Below are positions 14,526 to 25,767 of a stretch of DNA of 64,000 bases, one piece after another. Numbering within the stretch: the first letter of the stretch is position 1; the number at the start of each line of letters is the position of its first letter. The notes below the pieces were generated by a model. That model saw only the letters and a program-made list of their open reading frames with translations, did not search any database and had not been told where the DNA came from. This stretch comes from Dolomedes plantarius (Eukaryota; Arthropoda; Arachnida; Araneae; Dolomedidae). Made by a program: the position numbers and the translations under genes. The stretch is from assembly GCA_907164885.2 (NCBI GenBank), contig OU015496.1:181750128-181814127 (forward strand). The letters are read 5' to 3'.

Positions 14526-17500
14526 AAGTAAGTTAACTTAACAAGATTAAAAGTATATCTTTTCAAATTTAGCTGTTCATTTCAAGTTTAACTCAGGTCC
14601 ACTGAATTGTATATAATTTTTTAAAGCTTAGAAATTCATATTTAACCTAGCACAAATGAATAAAATTAAGATAAGCACCAGATGATAATCAAAATAAGGA
14701 AATATCTGAGGTATTATATATAAAGCTTACAAGCAAAATGGCACCAGATATTATACAACCATCATAAATTAAGATGAAGTTCTTATAACTATACATTCAT
14801 ACTTTTCTTTTTCTGGGGATGCACAAAATATAATCCTTTCTTTTTCTCTTTTGCTTTTTCTTATCTTCCCCTTCTCATAGATTTTTCTGCCAAACATTTG
14901 AAAATAATGCTTTGGAAAGTTGAAAATAAGTAACAACATATGATACAAAAGGTCAGAAACTTTACACATAAAAGTTTTGCACATTGAAGTTCAGTACATA
15001 TAAATGTGAAACAAATATTCCTTTCTTGGAAAAAAAATTACAAGCTAATTCAAAACAGGAAGAAAAAATTTTCATGTTTTTGTTTTAAAGGTAATCATTA
15101 CTTGCTGTCATAATTTTAGTCTAAGAAATTTCACTTTCCTTTTCCGAAAAGCCAAAATAAAATTAATGTTGAAATTTTTTTGTATTTAGCTGATATCGAA
15201 AAAATTATTATGGCTTTAAACAGTAATATTCCCAAAAGAAATTTTCAAAACCCTTTTTTCTGAAATACAAAATATTAATTTATTACACAAAAGAAGCCAG
15301 AAAAAAATATATCAACACTTAAATACATATAAATATATATTAATGAATTTCAATCTTTTTTTACATAAACATACTTAAATATTCTTCCATGGAAACATCA
15401 AAGGCTGTTTTGTGGGATCTCAAGAAGCAGAAACATCTGCTGCTTTATAGTGCTTTTAGAAAATCCTCATCCTATAGTACTAAAACAATAGCCTGGAGTT
15501 AAACTAGAATCACTAATGCACTCCAACAACTCCCATCACCAAGAAAAATAATTTGAAAAACTCAGCTTAAAACATTAGAAGATATAATTGCATTTGATAA
15601 GAAAAATCAGCTTTCTGAGAAATTTCACATGTCCATACCCAATTTTGATTCAGAATAGACCAATACAGGAAATTCATCACATATAAATGAACCTTTGAAC
15701 TCCAACTTGAACCTTTCAATGGGACATATAACAAGAAAACTTACTGCATAATGATTGCTGTACCACCACTATTCTTCATAAGTAATTTCTAATGGATGTG
15801 TCTGAGTATATGCAGAGTTCTTTTACAGATGTTTCGTGCAGATAAACTAATGAAAACATTCCACAAGAAATAGAAGTTACGCTAAACACATAAAGATAAA
15901 AGCAAAATCCACATAGATATATCTATACATGGAAATAATACTACAGAGAAAAATATTGCACATGAATGTAATGATCCACATTTTTTTTCTTTAATTAATC
16001 TTTGTTGAGAATAAGTACAGTCCCATCAGTCTAAGTAATCTATCTATATATCTCAATCTTACTCAAAATTTGTAAAATTGAATACTGACAAATCCTACTT
16101 TTACAGTAGATTACATCTTACAATTCATCAGATTATATCTTTCTACTATAAATGAAAAAAAGTTTGAATAAAATGTTGTTTATCTGAAACAAAAGAAATC
16201 TAGTTTCCCCACTCTTAAATATCCAATTGTGCTACTACAGAATTATAACTGACATTTTCCCAACAATGAATTAAATAATCAATAAAATCAGGAAAAGAAT
16301 GTCAAACAAAATATATGCTACAAAAATTTAATATCAGGTCCTAACTAAACATTGTCATATTAGTTCTTATTTTACATACCAATAACAACCTGCATAATAA
16401 GCAGAGGTAAAATAAAAACTATAGTAATACATTAGAAATTCTGGTATTAGAAATAATTCCTGACATTCAAAACACTAGAAGTGATTTAAAAAGTTAACAA
16501 TGAAAAAAAAAATGAGATTGTGTTATTTCAAGAAAAGAAATAATACATTAACTTAAAAAAAAATAAGTTTCTTAAAATTTCCCACACATTTATAATTTCA
16601 TATTTATCAAACTTTGAAGAAAGAACTGCTCATGAAGTAAAGCGATTTTGAATTAAAACGATTTCATTGTGCAAATACTAAAAACTTTGTAAAAGGGTTC
16701 CCAATAATCTATATATATAAAACAGTTCCGTAACTGACTCACTGACTGACATACAACGCACAGACCAAACCGCTGGACGTAAAGGGCCGAAATTTTGCAT
16801 GGCGATTCTTCTTATAGTGTAGGGGTGCACTAAGAAAGATTTTTGAAAAATTCTTCTTAGATTTTTTTAAATTAAATTTTTTAGCTGTTTTAGTAACTTT
16901 TTTTAAGTTTGCATTTAAAATAATAATTTGAGGGTTATAAAATTTATATCATGAGAAAGATCATAAAAATTCCTTTAAAATGAAATCTTTTTCGAATCTT
17001 TACCTCCATTTTTTGATTTTTGGGGAATTTTTAAAGATTAATTTTTAGAATTTAATTTATTAAATGCTGATCACGTGATTTCTTTTTCTGGTACTTTAAA
17101 TAAATTTATCGTCATGTGCATAACAACTAAATAGACAAAAAAAATTTCTTGCTAATGCAGCAGACGATTGGACATTATTTTGTCTATAAAAATATCCCTT
17201 ACAATTTTTTTATAAATATATTTTTTTCTACATCAATTGAATATATTGATTGTCGCATTTATTATAAATATATAAATTTATTTATTTGGCATTAATTGCA
17301 TACATTGACTGTTGTATTTAATTTGAATGTACTCCGTAGCGAAGCGCGGGTTTTCAGCTAGTAAGTTCAAAAATTTCAAATGCTATGACAAAGATGAGAA
17401 AAAATGAGCAAAATTCACACATCAACAAAACAAATTCCCATTTGATGCATTATACAGTTCAGGCTTTTTTTCTCTGAAAAAATTGCCTGTATACTTGAAT

Positions 17501-20500
17501 TCTTCACCTAGGATTACTCTAAAAAATTTTTAATATAATTTATAGGAATGAAATAATGTCCTGTTAAATTTAACTAAGGAGAAAATTAATATGTGAACAG
17601 ATAAAAAAACTTTAAAAGTTTGCCTTCAATATTTTTTAAGTGATGGTAATAAGCAAGTAGGCAATATCTGATAAGAATATCAAATTTCTTTATACACATG
17701 ATATAAAGAAAATTTTATGTCCAAGACAAGCTAATTATGTGGATTTTTATTAAATTAAAAAAATTAATGTCAAATTCTTAAATATCAACCAGTAAAAAAA
17801 CAAATTAAAGGATGGATCTGAATTAATAGTAGGTAGCAGAAATATTTTATGACTGAATAACAAAGCTGCATGAACCTAATAATGAGCAACATAAAAAGTC
17901 CAATATTTGCGTTAAAAGAAGATAGGTAAAAGTTTTACTTACATTCTTTCAGTCTTGTACCTGGACATGTACCTACAGAGGGGGATATTAATAATAAAAA
18001 TTCCCCTCATACTTAAACATAAAGCACATAAAACTTTTTAAGATTATTCACAATATTTTTTGTTCCCTAATAGTTCATACACATTTTTAAAACAAAATTT
18101 AAAAATAATGACTCTCCTTAAAAAAATAATTCAAATATTCTGAGATAGTTTGAAGGAATACAGTATATTAGAGCCTCTCGTATAACAACAGATTTTGTGT
18201 TCCAAGAGATCAGAAATATTTCATGGGCAAGGATATTTGGTGTGCAGGAAAGAGAAACATAAAACTTTTTTATCAGTCAAGGAGCAGTATAAACAAGGGG
18301 AAAACATTTGGGTGGTCTCAATGAAAATTCACTGAGTGTGTTTGACATAAAGAGCTGATTTAAAAAGAAAAGCATAATTTTATGAAAATTGTAATGAAAC
18401 TTATATTCTTGGTCAAACATTGTGAAATATATTTAACTGAATTAAGTAAATGCTAAATGAAAAATTCATAAGTATAATATCCTTGTTCTCTTAATATAAA
18501 TAGAATAAATAGTACATACCACATTTAAAGATCATTTAACCAAATAACATCTGAGAAAATACTGTTCAAATGAACAAATTTTATGTAAGAACACAGTACA
18601 ATTACTTTTCTACACAATTATTTTAAAATGTACATTTTAAGGAAAAATTATTTCAGGCTTTTTCAATTGCATTACTTTTTTTACATTGGTAAAATTCATA
18701 AAAATAAAACAGTCATTACATTCCTTGACTAAAATAAAATATTTATCAAGCTTTTAGCTAAATAAAGGTTATATCAAGATTTAAACACTATAAGATCAGG
18801 GTTTCGATTTCTTTTAAGTATATGTTTTGTATACTTACATAATATAGATATATTTATATAACATAAATATGTGTATGTGCCCATGCAAATATATACATTT
18901 AAGTACAGGTCTGCATGTATACACAGTATAGAGGTGTGTCTAGGCTGGGTCTAGAAATTCTAAACTGACCCCATCCCAGAACAAAATTTGATGTTGAGTG
19001 TACTTGGGCTAAATATTCCATTTCTTGTAGCTTTTGTTTTTTAAAAGCAAAAAAAGTGTTTCTAGGATAACATTTAATAAATCTTCAAAAATTTGATATT
19101 TTTCACATAAAAGATCATTTATAAATATTTCTTGAATGTTTAAGTCTATTCTATTTTCATCACTCTACAAGGTAGTCACGAGCTTGATGTCCAATCTACC
19201 CAATAGATTCCAAGCTTTGGCTCAGCTCATCTCACCATTAATACAGATATATATATGCAGGTATGTAACTATGCATCCTTGAGAAGTTTATTGGAAAATA
19301 ATGGCAAGTCTACTGCACTAGAAATTACAAATAATGTACCTAGAGATTCTTCACTCTCAAAAGAAAATCTTAAGTGTTTCTAATAATTAAGGTTAATTTG
19401 TTAATTACATGTGATTATAAACCTTGATGATCTACATTAAAAAATTTCACTACAAACATACGCAAAAAATAGCTTAACATAATACTTTTTCAGAACTATT
19501 CCTTATTATTTCAATAAATTTATATATTAATGTAACTATCATGTAATACTAGGGTTGTAAATTTGCTTCAAAAACTTCTCTTTAGAAAATTCAAGGCAGA
19601 CAAACAATTCATTTCAAATCTTACAAATAATTCAAAAATACAATATGGAAACAGCACACTTTACTTCATCTATTAGATTAACTTTATCCAGATTTATCCA
19701 TTTTCATCCTTGATAAAATGCAGAAAGATTTTCTCTATATGTAGATGATACTGTTAAAATAATGTAAATTCATCGATAGACAAATATTTTACAGCAAAAT
19801 TCAAAAACTTTTTTTCAAATGTGTTTGCATTTTTAAGTAGCTATTAAATCCAGTTCGAAAATAAGTAATCACAAACATATGTTTAACAAAGATTAAATAC
19901 AGAAAAATATTGCAGAAGTAAAATTTTATGAACAATTAAAAAACAAAGAATAAAATTTAAAATTTTAACCAACTAAGCAGATTATAGAACAAAATTATTA
20001 AAACACTTTGTGAATGACAAAACTATTTTCATTAGGTATAATAGGCACAATAATATTGAATGTATATAATACTTTCCCTTTATTCTTTGTTTTAGAACTC
20101 TAATAAGTAGCAAAATTTTGAAAAAATTATTAACTATTGATAATCATTTATGAAGTTTTCATCATACATTTTAATACTTTTCGGGTGATTAAAAATGTCA
20201 CTGCCAAACTACATTTTTTTTTTAGTCTGAATTCACACTATGCTCTAATAGAAAAAGAAAATGTTGTTGAAGACAAAATGATACAATTAGTATAACAAGA
20301 TTCCCTCTTAATATAAATTAAATATACAAAAAAGCTATTATGGTGTATTACCAGCTTAAAGAGTTATTTATTTTATAAAAGTTTAAATAAAATTTACAAT
20401 TACATAAATTGAGAATGACAAACTTAAACAGAGAAATTTTAAGAATTTTCTGAAACGAAATTTAACTCTTTATAGAAAGTACATCTTTACACACACCAAA

Positions 20501-21048
20501 CATGAAAATTTCTTAAAAAGGATGACCACTGGGTTTAAGTAAAAAATACACGAAGGACTAAACAAAGAATATCCAGTATCTGTTAACAAATATAAGACAA
20601 CAAGCAAAAAATATGAATATATCCGAGTGTCATGCTACATATCAAACAATGTATTTCAGAAATACATAAATATACACTGTATTTTTAATAAATTAAAGCA
20701 TGCCGAAGAAAAAAATATGCAGGCTGATAGTTCATACTTTTTAAAAATGACGACAACAAAGGAGTTAAGTTTTAACACAAATGATGGATAAAAAGATATG
20801 AATAGAAAACAATCTTTGGGTTGAACATTACCAATCTCACATTTTTCCATCTTATATTATTTATCTTGTGAAGTCAGTACGGTACACAGTCCTTTCAGCT
20901 TTATGACTTAACTCATCTGTGGGTCTACTGAGGTTCTCTGACAGGTCACCTAGTTAATTTGCTTTGTTAAAAACATCACTGCAGAGCACATAATTGAAAA
21001 AAAAAAAGTTTTTACTACTTACCTCCGAACCTCATCTTTTTCATCCAT
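278..21048 (-). CDS. Clk: Clock (bHLH-PAS circadian transcription factor), 5' part, six coding exons joined
   Basis: CLOCK pairs with CYCLE/BMAL1, binds E-boxes in the nucleus and drives period and timeless transcription. Coding exons on the minus strand are 21048-21023, 9592-9444, 7989-7898, 4441-4352, 2097-1989 and 397-278. All have AG acceptors and GT donors, and the phases join without a stop to give 195 codons. Residues 1-9 precede the b[16 protein letters not shown] and [20 protein letters not shown] are the basic-helix1 and helix2 signatures shared with insect Clk. [37 protein letters not shown] and [13 protein letters not shown] follow Clk order through PAS-A. The start codon has an in-frame TGA 15 bases upstream in the same exon. 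The rest of PAS-A, PAS-B and the C-terminus lie beyond the left edge. Identification rests on remembered family sequence; no search was run. Confidence 0.93.
398..1988 (-). other. Clock intron, no recognised content
   Basis: AT-rich intron of 1.6 kb. Short ORFs on both strands around 965-1302 have no recognisable similarity. I see no terminal repeats. Confidence 0.6.
1989..2097 (-). CDS. Clk: Clock exon (PAS-A, middle)
   Basis: 109-nt exon between a TTTTTCAG acceptor and a GTAAGT donor, phase 0 in and phase 1 out. It encodes [20 protein letters not shown] and then a serine/asparagine-rich stretch. It follows directly on LLGYLP of the preceding exon and fits the PAS-A core (IYD-like helix and an acidic E-K-D). 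It is the most divergent of the Clock exons, so the family assignment here relies on phase and position. Confidence 0.82.
2175..3254 (-). mobile_element. mariner-like element, shortened
   Basis: About 1.08 kb flanked by TA. The two ends are imperfect inverted repeats of about 30 bp sharing ACTGAAATTTTTGAGA / ACTGACATTTTTGAGA. A mariner transposase remnant runs on the minus strand. It lies within the Clock intron, in the same orientation as the gene. It is shorter than a full 1.3-kb mariner, so internal sequence has been lost. Confidence 0.85.
2229..3109 (-). pseudogene. mariner transposase remnant
   Basis: The open part (3109-2678, 143 codons) carries the paired helix-turn-helix half of a mariner transposase: [20 protein letters not shown], then [20 protein letters not shown] and [19 protein letters not shown], ending near [11 protein letters not shown]. 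Further similarity continues down to about 2229 in other frames (DETYIPFF, and a carboxy part with [13 protein letters not shown]), with stops and a frameshift. The catalytic domain is therefore split and partly missing, and no active enzyme is expected. Confidence 0.85.
3255..4351 (-). other. Clock intron remainder
   Basis: AT-rich sequence with no gene. A short (AT)n tract lies at about 4318-4336, just downstream of the next exon's donor. Confidence 0.6.
4352..4441 (-). CDS. Clk: Clock exon (PAS-A start)
   Basis: 90-nt exon, exactly 30 codons, phase 0 at both ends, with TTTCAG acceptor and GTGAGT donor. It encodes [20 protein letters not shown] followed by [10 protein letters not shown]. 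The D-G-F, I-Y/L-Y-S-S-E and L-G-Y/H-L-P motifs are the first beta strands and helix of Clk PAS-A. Confidence 0.93.
4442..6644 (-). other. Clock intron, no recognised content
   Basis: Long AT-rich intron. I found no transposon ends and no ORF with similarity. Confidence 0.6.
6660..6832 (+). repeat. tRNA-derived SINE with 15-bp target duplication
   Basis: A 173-bp unit starts with a tRNA-like head containing an A-box-like TGGCCGAATGGCTAGGGCGC and a B-box GGGTTCGAATCCC, followed by an unrelated body. It is flanked by perfect direct repeats CCTTATCAACTTGAG (6645-6659 and 6833-6847), as expected from LINE-assisted insertion. The intact duplication suggests a fairly young insertion. It lies inside a Clock intron, antisense to the gene. 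Confidence 0.88.
6848..7897 (-). other. Clock intron, no recognised content
   Basis: AT-rich sequence with no recognised element or coding signal beyond chance ORFs. Confidence 0.6.
7898..7989 (-). CDS. Clk: Clock exon (bHLH to PAS-A linker)
   Basis: 92-nt exon, phase 1 in and phase 0 out, with TTTCCAG acceptor and GTAAGA donor. It encodes [20 protein letters not shown] and [10 protein letters not shown]. The W-K-P-x-F-L-S-N-E-E-F/Y-T-H-L-M-L-E block is strongly conserved in Clk between the bHLH and PAS-A. Confidence 0.95.
8096..8724. mobile_element. hAT-type MITE
   Basis: 629-bp element with 16-bp terminal inverted repeats (CAGGGGTTCTCAACCT left; CAGCGGTTCTCAACCT read inward from the right). 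It has a perfect 8-bp target duplication CTCTAAAG (8088-8095, 8725-8732), diagnostic of hAT transposition. It has no transposase. A (CAC)n tract lies near the left end. Confidence 0.93.
8733..9443 (-). other. Clock intron with poly-G and (ATT)n tracts
   Basis: Contains a run of 17 G at 8961-8977 after a T tract, and (ATT)n at about 9223-9249. Nothing else was recognised. Confidence 0.7.
9444..9592 (-). CDS. Clk: Clock bHLH exon
   Basis: 149-nt exon, phase 2 in and phase 1 out, with ATCTTTCAG acceptor and GTAAGATC donor. It encodes the basic region and both helices ([20 protein letters not shown] and [20 protein letters not shown]). The basic-region residues that read the E-box half site (the E-K-K-R-R core) are intact. 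Compared with Drosophila Clk only a few loop residues differ (L-S-S-M-V-C-P-S-S in place of L-S-A-L-I-S-T-S-S). Confidence 0.97.
9593..11086 (-). other. long Clock intron, proximal part
   Basis: Start of the 11.4-kb intron between the start-codon and bHLH exons. AT-rich with no recognised element. A small hairpin with arms AACTGGTCA/TGACCAGTT lies near 9780-9806. Confidence 0.55.
11091..12693 (+). mobile_element. 1.6-kb TTAA-target DNA transposon
   Basis: Flanked by TTAA (11087-11090, 12694-12697) with inverted ends GGCTACACAGTACCC on the left and its complement on the right. TTAA targets occur in piggyBac and Kolobok; the protein remnant inside does not look like piggyBac. It is inserted in the Clock intron. 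Confidence 0.82.
11462..11962 (+). pseudogene. N-terminal remnant of a Mutator-like-domain transposon protein
   Basis: The 166-codon ORF is the only sizeable frame in the TTAA element. Its middle reads [17 protein letters not shown], a basic start like that of many arthropod transposon proteins. Next comes [20 protein letters not shown] followed by [11 protein letters not shown]. That pattern (Y-I-x-V-D-S-E, about nine residues, then C-x2-C) matches the N-terminal part of the 'Mutator-like transposase domain' proteins abundant in spiders. The downstream catalytic region is missing, and the first and last 40 residues are probably non-coding. The family assignment is from memory and moderate. 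Confidence 0.5.
12698..16707 (-). other. long Clock intron, middle part
   Basis: AT-rich, no gene. A microsatellite occupies 14431-14525. Short ORFs at 13075-13656 and 14769-14984 show no similarity. Confidence 0.6.
14431..14525. repeat. (TA)n followed by (TG)n microsatellite
   Basis: About 75 bp of alternating TA runs straight into nine TG units. Confidence 0.97.
16708..17361 (+). mobile_element. non-autonomous Helitron, plus orientation
   Basis: Begins TCTATATATATAAAACAG after a host A and ends GCGCGGGTTTTCAGCTAG before a host T, the Helitron TC...CTAG rule with A/T target and no duplication. A GC-rich hairpin region (around TAGCGAAGCGCGGGT) precedes the 3' end. Its 654 bp match the units at 35-46 kb in reverse orientation, including the GACCAAACCGCTGGACGTAA block next to the 5' end. 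It has no Rep/helicase. Confidence 0.92.
17943..17972 (-). CDS. Clk: possible 30-nt Clock cassette exon
   Basis: CTGTAG acceptor and GTAAGTAA donor enclose 30 nt without a stop. The phase fits exactly between the start-codon exon (ends phase 2) and the bHLH exon (starts phase 2), adding [10 protein letters not shown] with R before and K after. Without it the protein reads [19 protein letters not shown], closer to known Clk. It may be an alternative exon, or chance. Confidence 0.35.
17973..21022 (-). other. long Clock intron, distal part
   Basis: AT-rich sequence; no element or coding signal was recognised. Confidence 0.6.
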
Positions 21049-21068
21049 GAGATTGATAATTCATACAG
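21023..21068 (-). CDS. Clk: Clock start-codon exon
   Basis: 46-nt exon with ATTTTCAG acceptor and GTAAGTAG donor. ATG is at 21048-21046, preceded by an in-frame TGA, and the exon codes MDEKDEVR plus two bases of a serine/arginine codon. The acidic D-E-K-D-E start resembles the D-D-K-D-D stretch just before the basic region of insect Clk. Confidence 0.82.
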
Positions 21069-23898
21069 CTGAAAATAATATTTACATACAGTTTTAAAAA
21101 TTAAAAACTTAAATTATAAATAAATATACAAATTATCAATAAAATTCAAGTTAAATTTAAGCATTCAGAACTAACAAATATAGTTGAAATAATCTTCACA
21201 TATCTTTAATTATATAATAAACTTTTGCAATAAAATTTTCAATTCTTTTCAGAATAAGATCCTTTAAATCATAGCTTCCTAACCAGAAGATCCCAATCCT
21301 CAAGGGGGTAACAAAGTGCTTTATTCTGAAATCACCATGGATATCTATAATTGAAATTATTTGAACAGAAAAATTCACACAAAGATTTTCAGTATTTAAT
21401 TTCGAAACGACTACACTGTGATATTCTACTAAAGATTGCAACACTGAATTTTGAAAAAAGAAGGAAAGACCTAAAATATAGGTTGATACTTAAAATATTA
21501 AAATAAAGTGATATTTATAAAATTTAAACATTTTATATTTTATGGATTTGGTAAATTTTGTACTGTAATTTTTTTTTCTTTCAAATATCTGCCTTAGTTG
21601 GCCTTAATTCTGTCTTGAAAAATAAAACGTATCAAAGCAAAGTTATCATTAGAACAAAATTCCAAGCTACAAATAGTAAACTTAAAAATATTAATCACTG
21701 TGATCTAAAACTCAATAAGGAAAAACATAGGAACAGGGAACATTTAGTATCCTATTTTATACTTAATGTATCTAAAAAGACAAACAGGTATCAGTAAGAG
21801 ACAGCCATATTTCAAAAATTATGCTGTGTAGCAGAGGAATCTGAAGATGAATTGTATGTTGTTTTAAAATAGGAGATGACTGGATACCTTGAAAAGAAAT
21901 TTAACTAGTACTTCCCTGAGCTAACAAAAGCTGCTATACAGGTAAGAAACTTATTCACTGCTTCTATGAATATGGTCAAGAATGCCAAAGGCATACAGGA
22001 TAAATTCTTAGAACTACAGATCAATTCTTCAGAACACCATTGATAAGAAACAGACTGAATGTTCAGGATGTTAAAGTTAGATTTTACTAGTGCAAATTTC
22101 AAGTTTAGTTGACAAATACAAGTATAACCATCACATTAAAATTTACAATTATATTCTGAAATTTATAATTAATGCACTTTTATTTGCCGTATTAAATATG
22201 GTATTAATTTAAAATAATATTTTCATTAATTTTAAGGTAAAAATATTTAATAAGATTCTATCAATATGAATAAAAATCCTCCAGTTTCTGTTTGTTAAAC
22301 ATTTATTGCTTTTACATTGGACAGACCAGCACCTTATGCTTCAGTAAACAACAGTAAGTATAGGATTCAGAAAACTTTTGCATTTAAGTTCTTTCAAAAT
22401 GAATCTCAGATTTTCTCAGAATAAAAAAAATACTGATTTTTTTTTTCTGGTTAACTTTTACTAAAGGTATGTTTTATGACATTGATTTTTAATTAACTTA
22501 CAGGATACTATATAAAAGTTGCTTAACACATACCAAACACTATCAAAAATACTTTAAAATGAAAGCAATTTAAAGAGAAATGCTGCTGTAAAAATTCAAG
22601 TTACAACAAGGATAACAAGTCATTTTTATCTATTTACAAGAAAAATATTTGAAATTAATTAGCCTGTGAAAAGCAAAAGATTTAAATAATGCTTACCACT
22701 TTAAAATACATCAGTTTCAGTGAAGAAAATATGTGAATTCAATTAAATCTGGGGGAAAAGAATGACATCTAAATTTCAGTTTAAAAATTATTAAAAGGAA
22801 TATTAAACATCAAGTTAAAGTCAGAAAAAAAATTCAGTTTATAAAATGAAAGTAAATTGTCGAACATTAACATAGAATACCAAAGAAGAAAAATCATGCA
22901 AAGAAAATAACAAGGAAAAAAAAAAAAAAAAAAAGATACATGCAAAAATGACATTAAAAAAATTTAGAATATACCATCAACTTTATTAAATAATATAATC
23001 AACTGTATATAATCAACCATATTCAACATAACTTTAACTCTCGATAAAATAACATGAGTGCTTTTTGACAAGTATAATATAAACATCAAACTTAAAATGT
23101 AGAAGGATATTAAGACAAGATTTAATGTTTACTATCCTATTACCCATATTATTTTTATGGTGTTAATATTGATTATTTCATATTTTAAATTTAATTTTAA
23201 TAAGTCACATCATCTTACTTCATATTAATAAAGGAACAGATCATTAAACATTTTTATATGAATATTCTCTTAATTAATATTTAATACAACCTTACAAGCA
23301 ATACATGTATTAAAAATAAAACAATGTTGTCAATACCGGAGTATCATAAGTAAAACAAAAATGATGATCAAAATATCACTATTAAAATAATTCATTCATA
23401 TCCATTGATAACTCATTCATAATTTATAGCACGAAAAAATTAATTGAACTATGTAAGTCAAGTTAATATCTGTCATGAAGTATAATTTCCTTAAAAGAAC
23501 AAATCAATATCTTCCTTATCTCCTGTCAAACGATATTAAAATCTTGAAAATTCATACGGAAAATTTTAAATTCTTTACATGATTCGGATATCAATTTAAA
23601 TATCAAAATTTAAAAAATTCGGTATAACCACATGTTGTTTATCTTATCACACGAATTGTTTATGTTTTAACAGATGATTTAGAGGAAAGGAGATTAACCC
23701 AAAGGTTCGCAGACAATCCTGCTCACGTATGACCTTTCCTGTAATTTTTCTTAAAATATTAAATTATAGAGGCTGAGAGTATTATAACTATAATATAAAA
23801 AATATTTTAAGGCAATTGAACATTTACTGTAGGACAATAAGTGATAAGGAAAAAAATAAGTTTCGCGCACTGAAGGAAAAACGCAAAAAAGTACTTAC
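21069..23898 (-). other. first Clock intron, no recognised content
   Basis: 2.8-kb intron between the 5'UTR exon and the start-codon exon. AT-rich, with an 18-bp poly-A at about 22917-22934. ORFs at 21196-21444, 21558-21797 and 21905-22102 have no similarity. Confidence 0.6.
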
Positions 23899-24150
23899 CT
23901 GTAACAGGTATGAAACTCTGACAAGCTGTAATGATCAGCTAAATTAAATAAAACGGTACTATTCATTATCTGTAATAAAACTCGAGCACATGGACAACAC
24001 AGACAAATAATAATTCTCCGACCGCAAAGTCAGCGACTTCCGCGTCAGTAAAAGACCGACTAAATTCACAAATTTCGCAATTATCCACATACAAACTTTA
24101 ACATCAGCGAACGTATCATATCAAAACTGCAAAACAAACGACAGCAGCGC
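23899..24150 (-). other. Clk: Clock 5'UTR exon (5' end approximate)
   Basis: A strong donor ACAG/GTAAGTAC at 23898 ends a GC-richer segment with no long ORF. It is the only good upstream donor in the right place to join the acceptor at 21069. The transcription start is not visible, so the outer limit is a guess. Confidence 0.6.
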
Positions 24151-24260
24151 CTCTGCAGTTTGGCCCCGGATCTTTCTGGAACGCGATTGGCTGCATTAAC
24201 GGTGCACGCGAGCGACATTTTTAGAGCTCTTCGTATCCCAACTTATACCCGTCGGCAATC
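24150..24260 (-). promoter_or_regulatory. Clk: probable Clock promoter with CCAAT box
   Basis: The base composition shifts from AT-rich to locally GC-rich here. On the minus strand AGCCAATCGCG (about 24184-24194) is a clear inverted-orientation CCAAT box upstream of the 5'UTR exon. I saw no perfect CACGTG E-box or TTATGTAA PDP1/VRI site in 23.9-24.4 kb. Confidence 0.45.
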
Positions 24261-25765
24261 GGGGCACCGAGTAAAAGCACCGAGCAAAAGCACCGAGTAA
24301 GCTCTTATCGAGATTCCGTTTTAATTCTTGGTGAAAATTCTGCTGTCTTAGTACAAGAAAGATAAATCGCATATAAAACAGCTCCATCAGCAAAGCAATT
24401 ATAGTGTGCACAAAATTCGAAAATTATAGAACAGATTTCATTCTCTGAAAGATATAATAAAACTACTTTTCCACGAAGTTCCGTTATTACAGTAGAGCAA
24501 CATTATCTTACAGCTTGACTACACGCATTAAAATCCAGTAATGTTTGTCAAAGTGCTTATGTATTTGCTTTGTTTGTCCGTCCTTTCAAAACTGGAGTAA
24601 AAATATATTAGATTTGAAAATATAGCTAAGTCTGTAGTTGCAATAGAAATTGACGAATCCTCTGGCTTTCAGTACCTTAGTAGATTTCAGATTGACCTTG
24701 GATAAAAGTATTCGTATGTATTTACCACGTTTATTGGTTTAAAATACATATTTTACGCTAATGAAGATATAGTTCAAAAACTATCAACATGTGTTTATAT
24801 AGTCAACAGACAAATATTTAAACAAATGCTTAACTAACATTAAAATCAATTACTATCCTGCTCGAAAAAGATCATGATTACATAATAAATTATTTGATAA
24901 GCAACATTTGGTTACATTTACAAAAATCTACTAGAAAATTTTCTGTTGCAGTCGAATGGCAACGCCATGCAGTATAAGGTTGATTTAAGAAAATAAAAAA
25001 AATTAAAAAATTGCATTTTGCTCACTTCCTCTTCGGCTTGGAACCTCGAAGAACCTCAATATTTAGTATCGTTTTTCTGAAAAGTTCTCCCTTGAACAAA
25101 ACATCCCTTTTTCAGGCGACAAATGTAAACGGTGTTACCCACCCTCTTAGTCTAAATGTGGTAAAAGATTTGAAGAAATTTAATTAAAACTATCTATTTT
25201 CGGTGACCGATTTTAACGTAACTATATCAGTTCTATTTCTAATAAAATGGATAAACTATAAATCCAGTCCTATGTTTTAACCATTTCTCAATCACTTAAG
25301 TTCAAAAGGATTTAATTGTCTTCGAATACGTAAAAACTCTCTATAATTTATATTTTGAAAATAATTTGTGCTGAACACGTTGTTGTTCCCTTGCGTTTAA
25401 TTTACATTCTATTTTTTTAAAGAATGTCTGAAAGAATATCAGCTCTTTTAAAGAATATCTGACATTTAATGTTGCAACAGATTTGAGGTACCTGATGTGA
25501 AAAATAAAATAAATATGTTACGGACTGAGATATTAACTAGAGGAAACTGTAGACCATAACAGTTTCAGCAAAGAAATACCATATATAAAGCATGAAATTT
25601 CAGTGTATAAAAACGAAAATAGTTTGTAGACTCATTTTCTGTCTCTCTGTTTGGCATGATACACATAACAGAATAAAATCTATCAACACACTATTGTATG
25701 ACAAAATTATGAATTTTCTCTACAATCCATTGGCAAATTAAGAACATTCAAACTTGAATATCAAT
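24261..25765. other. intergenic, no recognised content
   Basis: Begins with a short direct repeat of AAAAGCACCGAG near 24270-24300. No gene or transposon ends were seen. Confidence 0.6.
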
Positions 25766-25767
25766 TA

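Noticed and set aside
14206..14566. ORFs of alternating Tyr-Ile and Cys-Val
   Set aside because: They are translations of the (TA)n/(TG)n microsatellite.
24196..24411. 71-codon minus ORF upstream of Clock
   Set aside because: It overlaps the probable promoter, shows no similarity, and is short.
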